Assembly (NCBI GenBank): GCA_019695185.1
Contig: JAIBAN010000066.1
Location: forward strand, 1-46,685
Direction of reading: 5' to 3'
From: Blastocatellia bacterium
GTDB taxonomy: Bacteria > Acidobacteriota > Blastocatellia > Chloracidobacteriales > Chloracidobacteriaceae
DNA: 46,685 bases
In this document: positions 35,396-44,628 of the stretch, in pieces
Layout of the letters: the number at the start of each line of letters is the position of its first letter
Position numbering within the stretch: the stretch's first letter is position 1
Notes under the pieces: model-generated
What the model saw: only the letters and a program-made list of their open reading frames with translations
Told to the model about the DNA's origin: nothing
The model's database searches: none
Made by a program: the position numbers and the translations under genes

Positions 35396-38300
35396 ATGGA
35401 CTCAAAAACAGCCCAGACCATTTTGGAACATGCAGTTCAAGCAGGTTTGTTACCATCTTTGACCCTGGAACAGATGGACCCCGACCAAAATCCTGCCGAG
35501 ATGCTGGAAACCCTGATTCAAAATGGGAGTTTGTCAAGTGCCTCTCTGGAAACCCTCATTCAAAGCAATCCGGAGCCAACTTCCTCTCTGGAAGGAGAGC
35601 CAAGTGATGCAACTAGAGGGCAAACAGCAGAAAATAAGCCGGCCCAAACCCTGCCCACCCTTCAATTGCCGGGCAATTTCTCCGAGTCAAATGAGACCAC
35701 CCTGGCCGCGTCCAAGAGTTCAGCTCCAACCTTGGTGAATTCGCATGCCGCCACCCCCAGCCCAATTGAAGGAAGGTCAGCCGCCCAGGAATTTTCCGCC
35801 GGTACCAAGGTCGGACATTATGAAATTGTCAAACTGCTGGGTGAGGGCGGCATGGGCTGTGTCTATCAAGCCTTTGACCCACTGGTGAAACGCCATGTGG
35901 CTTTGAAATTCCTGCTCCAGAACAACCAGTCCCTGGTCCAACGGTTGTTAATCGAGGCCCGCGCCCAGGCCCGCATCAATCATCCCAATATCTGCAAGGT
36001 CTATGAAGTCGGACTGCATCAAGGGCGTTATTTCATCGCCATGCAGTATTTGCCCGGTCAGACGCTGAATCGGGCGATGAAAGGCATGTCGCTTGAACAA
36101 AAAGTGAAAATCATGGCTGAGGTGGCGGAAACCCTCCATGCAGCGCACCAGGAAGGCGTCATCCACCGCGACATCAAACCACATAACCTGATTGTGGAAA
36201 AGATGGAGGACGGCAGTCACAAACCCTATGTCATGGATTTTGGGCTGGCCCGCGAAGTGTCCTCCCCTGGTGTGACCATGACCGGAGCCTTGCTCGGAAC
36301 CCCGGCTTACATGTCGCCCGAACAGGCCCAGGGAACCACTGATAACCTGGACCGCCGCTCGGATGTGTTCAGCCTGGGAGCAACCATGTACCACCTCCTG
36401 ACCGGAAAACAACCCTTTGGTCCCGGTCCGGCGGTTCAGGTTCTGTTTCAAGTCATGACCAAAGACCCGACTCCGCTCCGGCAGGTAACCCCCAGCCTTC
36501 CCCAGGATTTGCAAACCATCGTCATGAAATGCCTGGAAAAAGAGCCGGGGCAACGGTACGAGTCAGCCCTGGCCCTGGCTTCGGACCTGCGCCGTTATTT
36601 GGCTGGGGAACCAATCGTCGGAACCCCCGTTTCAAGCTGGCAACGCCTGAGCCGCAAAGTCCGCAAGCATAAACTGGCGGTGAGTCTGGTGGGAGCCGCC
36701 TGCCTGTTTGGGCTGACGCTGGCGGGCTTTGGCCTCTTTGCCCGCTGGCAGGCCGAGCAGCAAACCATGTTGGCGGCCCGCCTCGGAGCCCAGGTCAAAG
36801 ACATCGAAACCATCATGCGGCATGGCCATATGCTGCCCCGGCATAATATCGAACGTGAAGAGCGGATGGTGCAGGAATACATGAACCGCCTGACTCAAAC
36901 CATGACCGGTCTGGGCTCCAGCGCCACCGGTCCGGGAAATTATGCTCTGGGCCGGGGATATTTGGCTTTGGGAAAGCCGGAACTGGCCCGGAAGCATTTG
37001 GAACTGGCCTGGAATGGAGGGTTCCGGCAACCTGAAACCGCCTATGCCCTGGGAATCACCTACGGCACGTTGTTTCAAAAACGATTGGAGGAAGTCAAAC
37101 AAATCACCAACCCTGATTTTCGCCGCTACGAAGAACAGAAAGCGGAAAAAGACCTCAAAATGCCGGCCCTGCAATTTTTGCAAACCGGGCGGGCTGCCGT
37201 GCAGGAGTCATCCGAATATGGCGAAGCCCTGATGGCTTTTTATGAAAAACAATGGGACCAGGCTCAGGTAAAAGCTGAACAGGCTTTCCAGAAAATTCCC
37301 TGGCTGTATGAAGCCCTGCGCCTGAAAGGGCAGGTCTGTTTTGAACAGGCAGCCGAATTCCAAACCAAAGGGGAATACCAAAAGGCGCAGGAAAAGTTTG
37401 AACAGGCCCGCATCCTTTTCCAGGAAACCGTCGCTTTGGCTCCCAGTGATGCGGAAACTTTTTATCAATTAACCGAATTATCTTTGCGGGTGGCAAAAGT
37501 CCACGACTCTCAGGGAAATTCGCCGGAAAAAGAACTGCATGAACTGCTCAACCTGAGCCAAACAGGGTTGGAGGTCGCCCCCAAACGCTGTGAATTCCGC
37601 CTTCAGTCAGCCTCCGCCTGGTTGATACTTGGTGTTTTCCAGCAGATACATGGCAGCGACCCGGCCCCTACCATGCAACATGTCCAACAGGAAACAGAAC
37701 AGGTGGTCTGTACTTCGGAAATGAAGGCAAAGGCACTGACTCTCAATGGCAAAGCCAGTAAAATTGAGGGGGATTACAAGGTTGAACATGGAGAGGACCC
37801 CACTCCCTGGCTGGACCAAAGCCTGAAGGCTTACCAACAAGCAGTGGAACTGGACCCCACAAATTATGCAGGTCATTCAGGGCTGGCTGAAACCTGGTCC
37901 AAAAAAGGTGAACACCAATTATTAACCGGAGTCTCCCCTTTGGAATCCTATGACCGGGCCATTGCCCTTTTCCAAAAAGCAGCCTCTCTCACAGATAACC
38001 AAAACACCAGCATTATGATGAATCTGGGAATTACCCTGCTCAGTAAAGCTGAAGCTATTTTGGCCCAAGGGGAGAACCCCACCACACCATTAAACCAGGG
38101 AGTTGAGCAGTTCCGGAAAGTCCTTCACATCAATCCGAATCAATACGGGGCACATATCAATCTGGCCAATACTTTGTCAACGTTGGCCAACTATCAGATG
38201 ACAGCCAATCTGGACCCGACCGCAACCCTGAATCAAAGTATCGAACATTACCAAAAGGGGCTGACCATCAATCCCAACAGCTCCATTGGGTATAATAATT

Positions 38301-39070
38301 TGGGCTTGGTCTATGAATTGTATGCCCAACATCTGTTGGCACGAAAACAATCCCCGTTGCCAATGGTTGACAAAGCCCTGGAGTCCTTCCAGGCCAGCAT
38401 CAAAATCAACCAACGGGACGCGATTCCCTATGTTGGAATCGGTAAAGCCTACACGACCGCCGCTCGTTACCTGCTCAATCAAGATAAAAATCCGCTGAAT
38501 GCCGTGACGGAGGGGCTGGCCGCCCTCAAACAAGCCCAGGACATCAACCCGGCGCTCTATGCCACTTACCAGCAAGCTGGCCGGTTACATCTGGCTCAGG
38601 CGGAATGGGCCTTGAGCCAAAAAACCAGAGCCGTGGAGCCATCCCTGAAGCAGGCCCAGCAGGCTTTTCAAAAGACGATGGAACTCACCCCGGATGATAC
38701 CTCAACCTGGGTTGAGTTTGCGGAAATGTACAAGATATGGGCCAATTGGCTGGTGCAAAACCAAAAACCGGCCCAAGTGGAAATCCGGGCCGGTTTGGCG
38801 GCTTGCACCAAGGTCATCACCACTGAGGTAGAGGCCCCCGTTGCCTTCTTCATCCAGGGTGAGTTTCAAGTGCTTTCAGCGAAACAGGAGAAACAGGCGG
38901 CCCAACGGCTGGAACTCCTCCGAAAAGCCCGCCAGTCGTTTGCCCAATCTCTTACCCTTGACCCATCGAGAAAAGAGGATGCTGCGCCTTTTCTGTCCGA
39001 AATCACCAAACAGGAAGCCGAAACTGCGGCACCGGACTCCCGCCCCAAAGCAAAAGAACCGGGAGCCTAA
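35396..39070 (+). CDS. PknB-type Ser/Thr protein kinase with extracytoplasmic 46-residue TPR-like array
   Basis: About 1224 residues from the ATG at 35396, with GAGG five bases upstream; an in-frame TTG at 35339 is less likely. Residues 1-135 are a low-complexity Ser/Thr/Glu-rich region with two small helical repeats (ETLIQNGSLSSASLETLIQ). The kinase domain (about 140-405) has LLGEGGMGCVY, ALKFL, HRDIKPHN, DFGLARE and GTPAYMSPEQAQG, all intact. One TM helix lies at about 425-447 (LAVSLVGAACLFGLTLAGFGLF). The outer part, about 770 residues, begins with ordinary TPR-like repeats. From nucleotide 37511 to 38893 it has ten tandem repeats of 46 or 47 residues sharing P at position 5, L at 9, F/Y-x-K near 16-18, I/L-N/D-P at 22-24 and L-G/A near 33-35. 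It probably senses an envelope signal and phosphorylates cytoplasmic targets. Confidence 0.92.
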   Translation: MDSKTAQTILEHAVQAGLLPSLTLEQMDPDQNPAEMLETLIQNGSLSSASLETLIQSNPEPTSSLEGEPSDATRGQTAENKPAQTLPTLQLPGNFSESNETTLAASKSSAPTLVNSHAATPSPIEGRSAAQEFSAGTKVGHYEIVKLLGEGGMGCVYQAFDPLVKRHVALKFLLQNNQSLVQRLLIEARAQARINHPNICKVYEVGLHQGRYFIAMQYLPGQTLNRAMKGMSLEQKVKIMAEVAETLHAAHQEGVIHRDIKPHNLIVEKMEDGSHKPYVMDFGLAREVSSPGVTMTGALLGTPAYMSPEQAQGTTDNLDRRSDVFSLGATMYHLLTGKQPFGPGPAVQVLFQVMTKDPTPLRQVTPSLPQDLQTIVMKCLEKEPGQRYESALALASDLRRYLAGEPIVGTPVSSWQRLSRKVRKHKLAVSLVGAACLFGLTLAGFGLFARWQAEQQTMLAARLGAQVKDIETIMRHGHMLPRHNIEREERMVQEYMNRLTQTMTGLGSSATGPGNYALGRGYLALGKPELARKHLELAWNGGFRQPETAYALGITYGTLFQKRLEEVKQITNPDFRRYEEQKAEKDLKMPALQFLQTGRAAVQESSEYGEALMAFYEKQWDQAQVKAEQAFQKIPWLYEALRLKGQVCFEQAAEFQTKGEYQKAQEKFEQARILFQETVALAPSDAETFYQLTELSLRVAKVHDSQGNSPEKELHELLNLSQTGLEVAPKRCEFRLQSASAWLILGVFQQIHGSDPAPTMQHVQQETEQVVCTSEMKAKALTLNGKASKIEGDYKVEHGEDPTPWLDQSLKAYQQAVELDPTNYAGHSGLAETWSKKGEHQLLTGVSPLESYDRAIALFQKAASLTDNQNTSIMMNLGITLLSKAEAILAQGENPTTPLNQGVEQFRKVLHINPNQYGAHINLANTLSTLANYQMTANLDPTATLNQSIEHYQKGLTINPNSSIGYNNLGLVYELYAQHLLARKQSPLPMVDKALESFQASIKINQRDAIPYVGIGKAYTTAARYLLNQDKNPLNAVTEGLAALKQAQDINPALYATYQQAGRLHLAQAEWALSQKTRAVEPSLKQAQQAFQKTMELTPDDTSTWVEFAEMYKIWANWLVQNQKPAQVEIRAGLAACTKVITTEVEAPVAFFIQGEFQVLSAKQEKQAAQRLELLRKARQSFAQSLTLDPSRKEDAAPFLSEITKQEAETAAPDSRPKAKEPGA

Positions 39071-39091
39071 CCAGGGTGCCAGCCCTCACCC

Positions 39092-42000
39092 CTATTCCAA
39101 AATCCGGCGGAACGCCTGCGAGAGTTTTCCAAAAAAGGAAGGCTCGTCGCTGTTGCCAGGTGCCACCGTAACGGAAATGTAACCGGCGCTGCCGGCTCGT
39201 TCTTCTTCAAACATATTGCGAACACAGGCCGCGAAATGCTGCGGCCCCGCATGGCCGGTCCGGTCCAGCGTGACCGAGGTGGCCGCCAAAGGAACGGAAA
39301 GCTCTGATTTTCCGGCAAAATCAAGCGCAAACAGTTTGACCTGCCCGCCCCCCACGACCCGCGATAAGGCTTCAGGCAGGCAGACCCACAGTAAATCGCC
39401 GACTTTGTAACCGTCCTCCAGGGTCACCTTGAGGTCAACCGCATCTCCGACCGTCAGGTGCCGGGTTGCCTGGCCATGTTTCTCAAGGGCAATCCGGAGA
39501 TTGATTCCGGCGGCAAAGCTGTTCCAGTCTTCTTCCACCAGCCGCAAAACCTCCACCACCGCCACGCCTTCGACGGCTGCGAGGCTTTCGATTTCACCGG
39601 CAAATTCAGCCGCTTCCCTGGTGGAACAGGTTTCGCCGTTGAGGGCGACCAGCCCGGCCCCGCCCACAATGTTGGCGGCCCGCAGTTCGGACATCAGGGC
39701 AATGGCGGCGACCGAATCCAGCGTGGAATACAGTCTGCCCCCTTCGTTGAATTCGCTGACCACGGAATTGGCCAAGGCCAGGGCCAGTTTCCGGTCGGCG
39801 GTTCCGCCCAGCCGGAGCAAGGTGGCGGCGGCGTAAGCGGTTTCCCCCCGCACCAACACTGCTCCGTAATAGTAATCGTTGTTTTGGCGGGCCAGTTTGC
39901 CTTGGGGAAAATCAGCCGCCATTTTGCGGGTGAACACCAGGGCCTGTTCCCGCGCCCACTTGTCCGGGTTGAAGCGAGCCACCTGATAGGCGTCCTCACA
40001 GGTTTTGGCTTCAACCACCGGCCAGTCCAGTTTATAGGCTTTGGTGGTGTCTGCCGCCATTTCCAACCCTTGGGAAATGGCTTTGGCCAGGTTTTTGGTC
40101 AAACCGTTGCCGGAACCGGTTTTGAGCAGGTCCAGGTTCCACAGGTACCGAGCCGCTTTCGGCCCATAGTAGCTGTGGGGTTCGTTGGCATAATCCGGAT
40201 ACATTTTGAAACCCCGGCCCGGCAGCCACATTGATTTTTCCCGCCGCACCCCGGCCACAATGATGGATTCGGCCTTTTCCCGGCGGGAACTGTTCGGCTC
40301 GGCCAGGGCATACATACCGCAGGCCGAAAGCAGAATGGCTGCGGTTTGCTCGCAACAGGCATGGCCGTAGTCAGCCGTGGCATCCACCAACGCCGTAAAC
40401 GGGGCATCGAGTCCGGGCAAAACCCGCAATCCAATCACCGAAGCGTCAGCGTGGCGCGAAATGGACTGACCCGGCTCCAAAAAGCAGAGGGTCCGGTTCA
40501 GGCGGCGGAATTTTCCCGGCGGGTCCACCTGTTTGGAAATAACTTCGGTAAGGCCGGTGGTCAGGTCCTCCAGGCGGGCTTCGTAGGTTCCCGGTGTGGC
40601 CAGAAAGCTGATTTCAGCTTTCGGCTGCAAAATCGGTTCACCGGGATTCAGCACATTGGTTCCCAGTGCCAGCGGGACGGGCTGCCCATCGCGGCTGAGA
40701 CTGACTCTGGTTTGGGCGGCTTTCGCACTCAGATACAACCGGCCCACCGCACCGTCATCCGGATGCACAAACAGTGGCATGGTCAGTGAAAGATAGGGGT
40801 CTTTTTCAGCCCGGAAACGGGTTTCGCCGGCGGTCCAATCCAATCCGGAGAGGGCAAAGGTTTCCACTATATAATCGGCAAAATCATCGCCCAGGGTCAC
40901 GGTGAGCTGGCCGGTTCCATCCTGGATGTCAACCAGACCGGCAAACAGCACTTCGGGCTCGTTGACGGTGGTGCGGGCGGGGGGGGCGGCTTCGTATTCG
41001 GCCCCGCCTTCAGCGCACAATTCACTGGCATACTCATCAACCGCCGGGCCGCCCCCTCCGCGAAACACACCCATTGCCGCTGCGGGGGCCGCCATCAATG
41101 TTTCCAGCCCCCAGCCGGGGCCACCCGGCGGTGCGGGAGCCGAGGCCGGCATGGGAATTCTGAAAGACCCGGTGGATTTATAGTAAACCGGCATGGCCGG
41201 CGGTTCCGGGGGCGGGGCAGCGTCTTTCAGAAGTCTGGTGGCAATGCCCACATTCAGATGTTGGGCGGCTGATTCCACATATTCCTTCAAACGACCGGCC
41301 AACCGGTTGCCGGGTGTGTCGGGACTGAGCAGCCGGGCGTCCTTCACAATCACATACAAGGCCGCATCCGTCTTCTGTGAGGTTGGATATTCAAAGGTCA
41401 GGGTGACGGTGCTCGCCGGCAGGTTTTCCGCCGGAACGGTCACCTGGACGGTTTCTTTGACCGGTGCCACAATGGCCGCCCAGCCCTCCCAGGGCTTTTG
41501 ATTGACATAGGCACCGACGGCAAACACCGAAAGCGGTTCCGGGACCTCAAATTCAAGATGCTGGCCGGCGGCCACACTTTCGCAGGCAATTTCCTGGCGG
41601 CCTCCGTTTTTCAGCATCTCATAAGGAGGAAAGCCCCGTAGCGAGGCCAAATCCTCATCCGTGGCCAAATGCCTGAAGTCGTTCCAGCCGTCCTCAATCG
41701 CCTGCCGCAGGGCCGAAACTGCCGGTCCGGGCATTCCCTGGCGGGCATAACAACAGGCGGCAAAGTAGGCATAAAACGGGTGGGGCTGGTCCAGGGCCTC
41801 GCGGGCCTGTTCAAAAATGGCACAGGCATCCGAAAAATACGCAGTATGAAAGAGCGATTCCCCGCGTTGATACCGCTCGTCGGTGCTGCCCGGAAAGGGG
41901 GCTTCAGCGGGGTTGACGGCGTTGGCCCTGGCACGGGGAAAGGTTGGGTCAATCGCCACCATGCGCACGGACTGGGCTGGCACGGTCGCGGTGAGGCGGA

Positions 42001-42958
42001 CTTTCCGGGTGTCCACTCTTTCCAGTTGAAAAGGAGTGGACCGTTGGCCCCCTTTTTCCAGATAAATCCCCCGCACAGGCTGGGCTCCGGGGCTGGGGAG
42101 CAGGCTTCCCTGGACTTCCGTTCCCAAGGTGGAAAACGAAGTCAGCTTGCGTTCCGCCGCCCGGCTGCCCACCAGCGGCACGGTGGCAGTTTTGGAAGGG
42201 TCCGCCGAAACCTGTACGTTGAGGGCAAACGGACCTTCACCCGTCAGGGAAAAAGCAGCTTCGACCAAGCCGGCCTGGGCTTTGGCGGCAACCGTGGCCA
42301 CCCGCCGCCCGCCTTCGGTCAGGTCCACCTGAACCGCTCCTTCGATGGGGGTGCCATAGCTTTCCAGGCGCAATTTGACATGCAGTTTTTGTTTGACCGG
42401 TTCCAGGGTTCGTTCCACCAGCGAGGCCACCAGCGGAGCCAGACGGTATTCCGCCACCGTAAATTCACAGGCCGGCTCGGCAGCCGGCGCATCCAAAAAC
42501 CGGACTTCATAGTCACCCACCGGCAAATCACGCAGCGTGAAAGGAGCTTCGCCCTGGGCTCCCAACCGAAGCGGATACCGCCCGAATTCATTCCCATTGG
42601 CAGCAACCACCAGGGTGGCGGACGTATTTGGTCCCAACGGATTGAGCACCAACAGGTGAACCGTGTCCCGCCCGGCCCGATAGAGGGCCTTGTCGCAGGT
42701 AATGCTGGTCAGCACCAGGTCAGGCAGTTTGACAGGGCGGATTTTGACGCCGGGCAATTCAACCGTCTGGGGGCCAAGCAGGGATACGACATGGGGCCGT
42801 TCGACAGTGGCCGCGCCAAAAATATGGGAAACCCAGGCGAAAGTGGGTTGGGCAAACACATCCTTTCCCACAAAAGCAAACGCATGACCGAGGATGATGG
42901 GGCCTCCGTGCGTTTGCAACAGATTCCAATCGGTGACGGAAATCCGCTCGTCGAGCAT
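39092..42958 (-). CDS. Alpha-2-macroglobulin-like thioester protein with no visible export signal
   Basis: 1288 residues; the ATG at 42958 has AGGAGG four bases upstream. Family traits are MG-like beta domains in the first third (YRAGRDTVHLLVLNP), an Ala/Pro/Gly-rich bait-like stretch (about residues 600-660), and a thioester motif ACCEQT (Cys868, Glu870, Gln871; the family norm is GCGEQ) at the start of an alpha-toroid (thioester) domain. A C-terminal beta domain follows (HLTVGDAVDLKVTLEDGYKVGDLLWV). A helical TPR-like insert (SDACAIFEQAREALDQPHPF, about 375-450) is unusual. Bacterial A2Ms trap proteases in the periplasm and normally have a lipoprotein signal. Here the protein starts MLDERISVTDWNLLQ, with no signal peptide, so location is open. 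It converges with the TPR kinase, leaving 21 bases between them. Confidence 0.82.
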   Translation of the reverse strand: MLDERISVTDWNLLQTHGGPIILGHAFAFVGKDVFAQPTFAWVSHIFGAATVERPHVVSLLGPQTVELPGVKIRPVKLPDLVLTSITCDKALYRAGRDTVHLLVLNPLGPNTSATLVVAANGNEFGRYPLRLGAQGEAPFTLRDLPVGDYEVRFLDAPAAEPACEFTVAEYRLAPLVASLVERTLEPVKQKLHVKLRLESYGTPIEGAVQVDLTEGGRRVATVAAKAQAGLVEAAFSLTGEGPFALNVQVSADPSKTATVPLVGSRAAERKLTSFSTLGTEVQGSLLPSPGAQPVRGIYLEKGGQRSTPFQLERVDTRKVRLTATVPAQSVRMVAIDPTFPRARANAVNPAEAPFPGSTDERYQRGESLFHTAYFSDACAIFEQAREALDQPHPFYAYFAACCYARQGMPGPAVSALRQAIEDGWNDFRHLATDEDLASLRGFPPYEMLKNGGRQEIACESVAAGQHLEFEVPEPLSVFAVGAYVNQKPWEGWAAIVAPVKETVQVTVPAENLPASTVTLTFEYPTSQKTDAALYVIVKDARLLSPDTPGNRLAGRLKEYVESAAQHLNVGIATRLLKDAAPPPEPPAMPVYYKSTGSFRIPMPASAPAPPGGPGWGLETLMAAPAAAMGVFRGGGGPAVDEYASELCAEGGAEYEAAPPARTTVNEPEVLFAGLVDIQDGTGQLTVTLGDDFADYIVETFALSGLDWTAGETRFRAEKDPYLSLTMPLFVHPDDGAVGRLYLSAKAAQTRVSLSRDGQPVPLALGTNVLNPGEPILQPKAEISFLATPGTYEARLEDLTTGLTEVISKQVDPPGKFRRLNRTLCFLEPGQSISRHADASVIGLRVLPGLDAPFTALVDATADYGHACCEQTAAILLSACGMYALAEPNSSRREKAESIIVAGVRREKSMWLPGRGFKMYPDYANEPHSYYGPKAARYLWNLDLLKTGSGNGLTKNLAKAISQGLEMAADTTKAYKLDWPVVEAKTCEDAYQVARFNPDKWAREQALVFTRKMAADFPQGKLARQNNDYYYGAVLVRGETAYAAATLLRLGGTADRKLALALANSVVSEFNEGGRLYSTLDSVAAIALMSELRAANIVGGAGLVALNGETCSTREAAEFAGEIESLAAVEGVAVVEVLRLVEEDWNSFAAGINLRIALEKHGQATRHLTVGDAVDLKVTLEDGYKVGDLLWVCLPEALSRVVGGGQVKLFALDFAGKSELSVPLAATSVTLDRTGHAGPQHFAACVRNMFEEERAGSAGYISVTVAPGNSDEPSFFGKLSQAFRRILE

Positions 42959-43106
42959 AAATCCTCCTGAAATGAACGTGTGTTAAAAAAGGTCTCAAAA
43001 AATCGAATTTGCCGGTGGCGAGGAAGAGAATATCTGCCTGACCGGAAAGGAATGTCAAATTTTTCCAGGTAGAGAGCCGCGATAAGATGATGAAAGACAA
43101 GACCCG

Positions 43107-43133
43107 CGAACCACACGAACCACACGAACCACA
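43107..43133. repeat. Three perfect tandem copies of CGAACCACA
   Basis: The 9-base unit CGAACCACA is repeated three times without interruption (43107-43115, 43116-43124, 43125-43133). Too short and unspaced for a CRISPR array; a simple tandem repeat. Confidence 0.9.
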
Positions 43134-43166
43134 ATACCAAGAGGCAAATTTTTGGGTAGCCTATTA

Positions 43167-43270
43167 TTTTCCACCGCAGAGACATGGAGTTTTCGCAGAG
43201 TTTTCGCAGAGTTTTTCTTGGTTTTTCTTTGCGTATCCTCTGCGCATCCTCTGCGTCTCTGCGGTGAAAA
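43167..43270. repeat. Dispersed palindromic repeat, copy 3
   Basis: The left end TTTTCCACCGCAGAGAC and right end GTCTCTGCGGTGAAAA are inverted. The interior carries two TTTTCGCAGAG words on the left and CTCTGCG words on the right, as in 16685-16784. About 104 bases, non-coding. Confidence 0.8.
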
Positions 43271-43368
43271 GAAAGCCGTTCCATACGGTACCGCAACATG
43301 GAGAGGACCAACAAAACCCGTTTTTTCTTCTTTCGCGTAGTCCGCGTATTTCGCGGTTTCAAAATGCG

Positions 43369-44370
43369 CTACCGTTTCCGAAAGAAAAACTGAAAGGGAA
43401 TATGACAGCGGGCTCCCCAGAACGACTCGCTGTGCCGGTCGTTGGGAAAGGCAAAATAGAGCAGGTCTTTGCCAAAGACATATCCATGTTGCAACAACAG
43501 ATGGTACATCATCAGGGTTTGCTCATAGTTGTCCTGGGGCCAGCCGCTGTCGAGGTAAATCTGAATTTTCCGTTTTCGTTCCTGTTGAATCCGCCGGGTC
43601 AGGTTGTCAAACCCACGTTCAAAGGTGCTTGACATGCAGGCGGCCTTGCCAAAAACGCGTGGCCATTGCCAGGCTAGAAAGAGCGAAACCAGCCCGCCCA
43701 GCGAAGACCCCATAATCGCCGTGTTGGCGGCATCTGGCAGGGTTCGGCAGCGGGCGTCAATCGTGGGTTTCAACCTGGTGACGATAAATTCCCCATAAGC
43801 CATATATCCCGGATGCGTATAGTCAGCCATCCGGTCTGCCGGGTGGATGCCGACGATGATGACCTTTTCAACCATGTTCATTTGATTGAGGATTTCCAGC
43901 ACCTCATCCACTTTCCAGTCAACATGCAGAAAAGCTTCCTCCGGATAAAACAAATTCCCGCCGTCGTGCATATAGAGCACCGGATACCGCTGCGTGGTGT
44001 TTTCCTGATACCCCGGCGGATAATAGGTCCGAATTCGATAGAGTCTCCCATCTTTCCAGGGAAATTCTTCCAGTTCGGTAATATCACCCGATTCATCGCC
44101 AAAAAAGTACGGGTGAATGATTTGATGCTGGCGGGCGGTGGTGATGGCAAGCCGGCTTTCCCCTTTGGCGGGCAGTTCGGCACCGTCAACCAATAAAAAG
44201 GGGCGAAAATAGAAATGTTTGCTCGGCACTTTCAGATGAAAGTCAAAAACGGTCTGGTCGGCATTGACTTTCACCGGTTCGGAATCGCGGTCCCAGCGAA
44301 ACTCGGTGCGTAACACCAGCTTCCCTTTTTTGAGCGGGTAATGGACCGAAACAAAAAAATCATGCAGCAT
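43369..44370 (-). CDS. Alpha/beta-hydrolase esterase of the enterochelin esterase / esterase D family
   Basis: 333 residues, no signal peptide. The N-terminal 110 residues look like the beta-sandwich that precedes the hydrolase in enterochelin-esterase (Fes-like) proteins (FDFHLKVPSKHFYFRPFLLVDG). The hydrolase core has YPVLYMHDGGNLF (oxyanion side), nucleophile Ser223 in GSSLGG, a probable acid in YLDSGWPQDNY and catalytic His in PNDRHSESFWGAR. The last is the usual context for this family (DNA-like D-x-H-x-E-x-x-W). The real substrate may be a siderophore ester or another ester. The start at 44370 has a weak AGG upstream. It lies 410 bases upstream of the A2M-like gene, same strand. Confidence 0.88.
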   Translation of the reverse strand: MLHDFFVSVHYPLKKGKLVLRTEFRWDRDSEPVKVNADQTVFDFHLKVPSKHFYFRPFLLVDGAELPAKGESRLAITTARQHQIIHPYFFGDESGDITELEEFPWKDGRLYRIRTYYPPGYQENTTQRYPVLYMHDGGNLFYPEEAFLHVDWKVDEVLEILNQMNMVEKVIIVGIHPADRMADYTHPGYMAYGEFIVTRLKPTIDARCRTLPDAANTAIMGSSLGGLVSLFLAWQWPRVFGKAACMSSTFERGFDNLTRRIQQERKRKIQIYLDSGWPQDNYEQTLMMYHLLLQHGYVFGKDLLYFAFPNDRHSESFWGARCHIPFQFFFRKR

Positions 44371-44628
44371 AACAGCCTGAGAAGTTCATGAGGGGAGGAT
44401 AAAGGCTGACCGGAGTTGCAGATGCACCAGGCAACTTCAGAGCGGCCAACCAGATTTAACCATAAAGCCGGGGAGCCGGAAACCTGGAACCGGGGCGAAC
44501 CGCAAAGAGTTTGGCAAAGGTTTTTGAAAGCCGCTTCCGCTGGGGGAATTTTCTTCCGGTTGGCGTGTTATTCCCGGTGTCAACTATTCAAAAAAATGTA
44601 ACCGAAATGGTACTTTAAGGCCGTGCCT
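44371..44628. promoter_or_regulatory. Divergent intergenic region of the esterase and sigma-factor genes
   Basis: 258 bases without a gene, between divergent starts, so it should carry both promoters. A GGAACC word at about 44489 could be an ECF-type -35 element, consistent with self-control by the sigma factor, but I could not pair it with a convincing -10. Confidence 0.3.

Larger units (their letters stand above)
42959..43368. other. Gene-free spacer of 410 bases rich in short repeats
   Basis: Lies between the esterase 3' end and the A2M-like gene start, both on the minus strand. It holds three tandem 9-base units (43107-43133), copy 3 of the CACCGCAGAG palindrome (43167-43270) and a TTCGCGTAGTCCGCG / ATTTCGCGG stretch (about 43332-43360) that looks like another dispersed short repeat. 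No coding sequence is supported. The promoter of the A2M-like gene should lie in 42959-43100. Confidence 0.6.

Noticed and set aside
41669..42970. 433-codon open frame on the plus strand, antisense to the A2M-like gene
   Set aside because: The minus-strand protein has clear family motifs. The antisense translation is rich in Gly/His/Gln/Arg with no domain, a usual shadow in high-GC coding DNA.
43107..43133. Tandem repeat considered as a CRISPR array
   Set aside because: The units are 9 bases with no spacers; no cas gene in the window.
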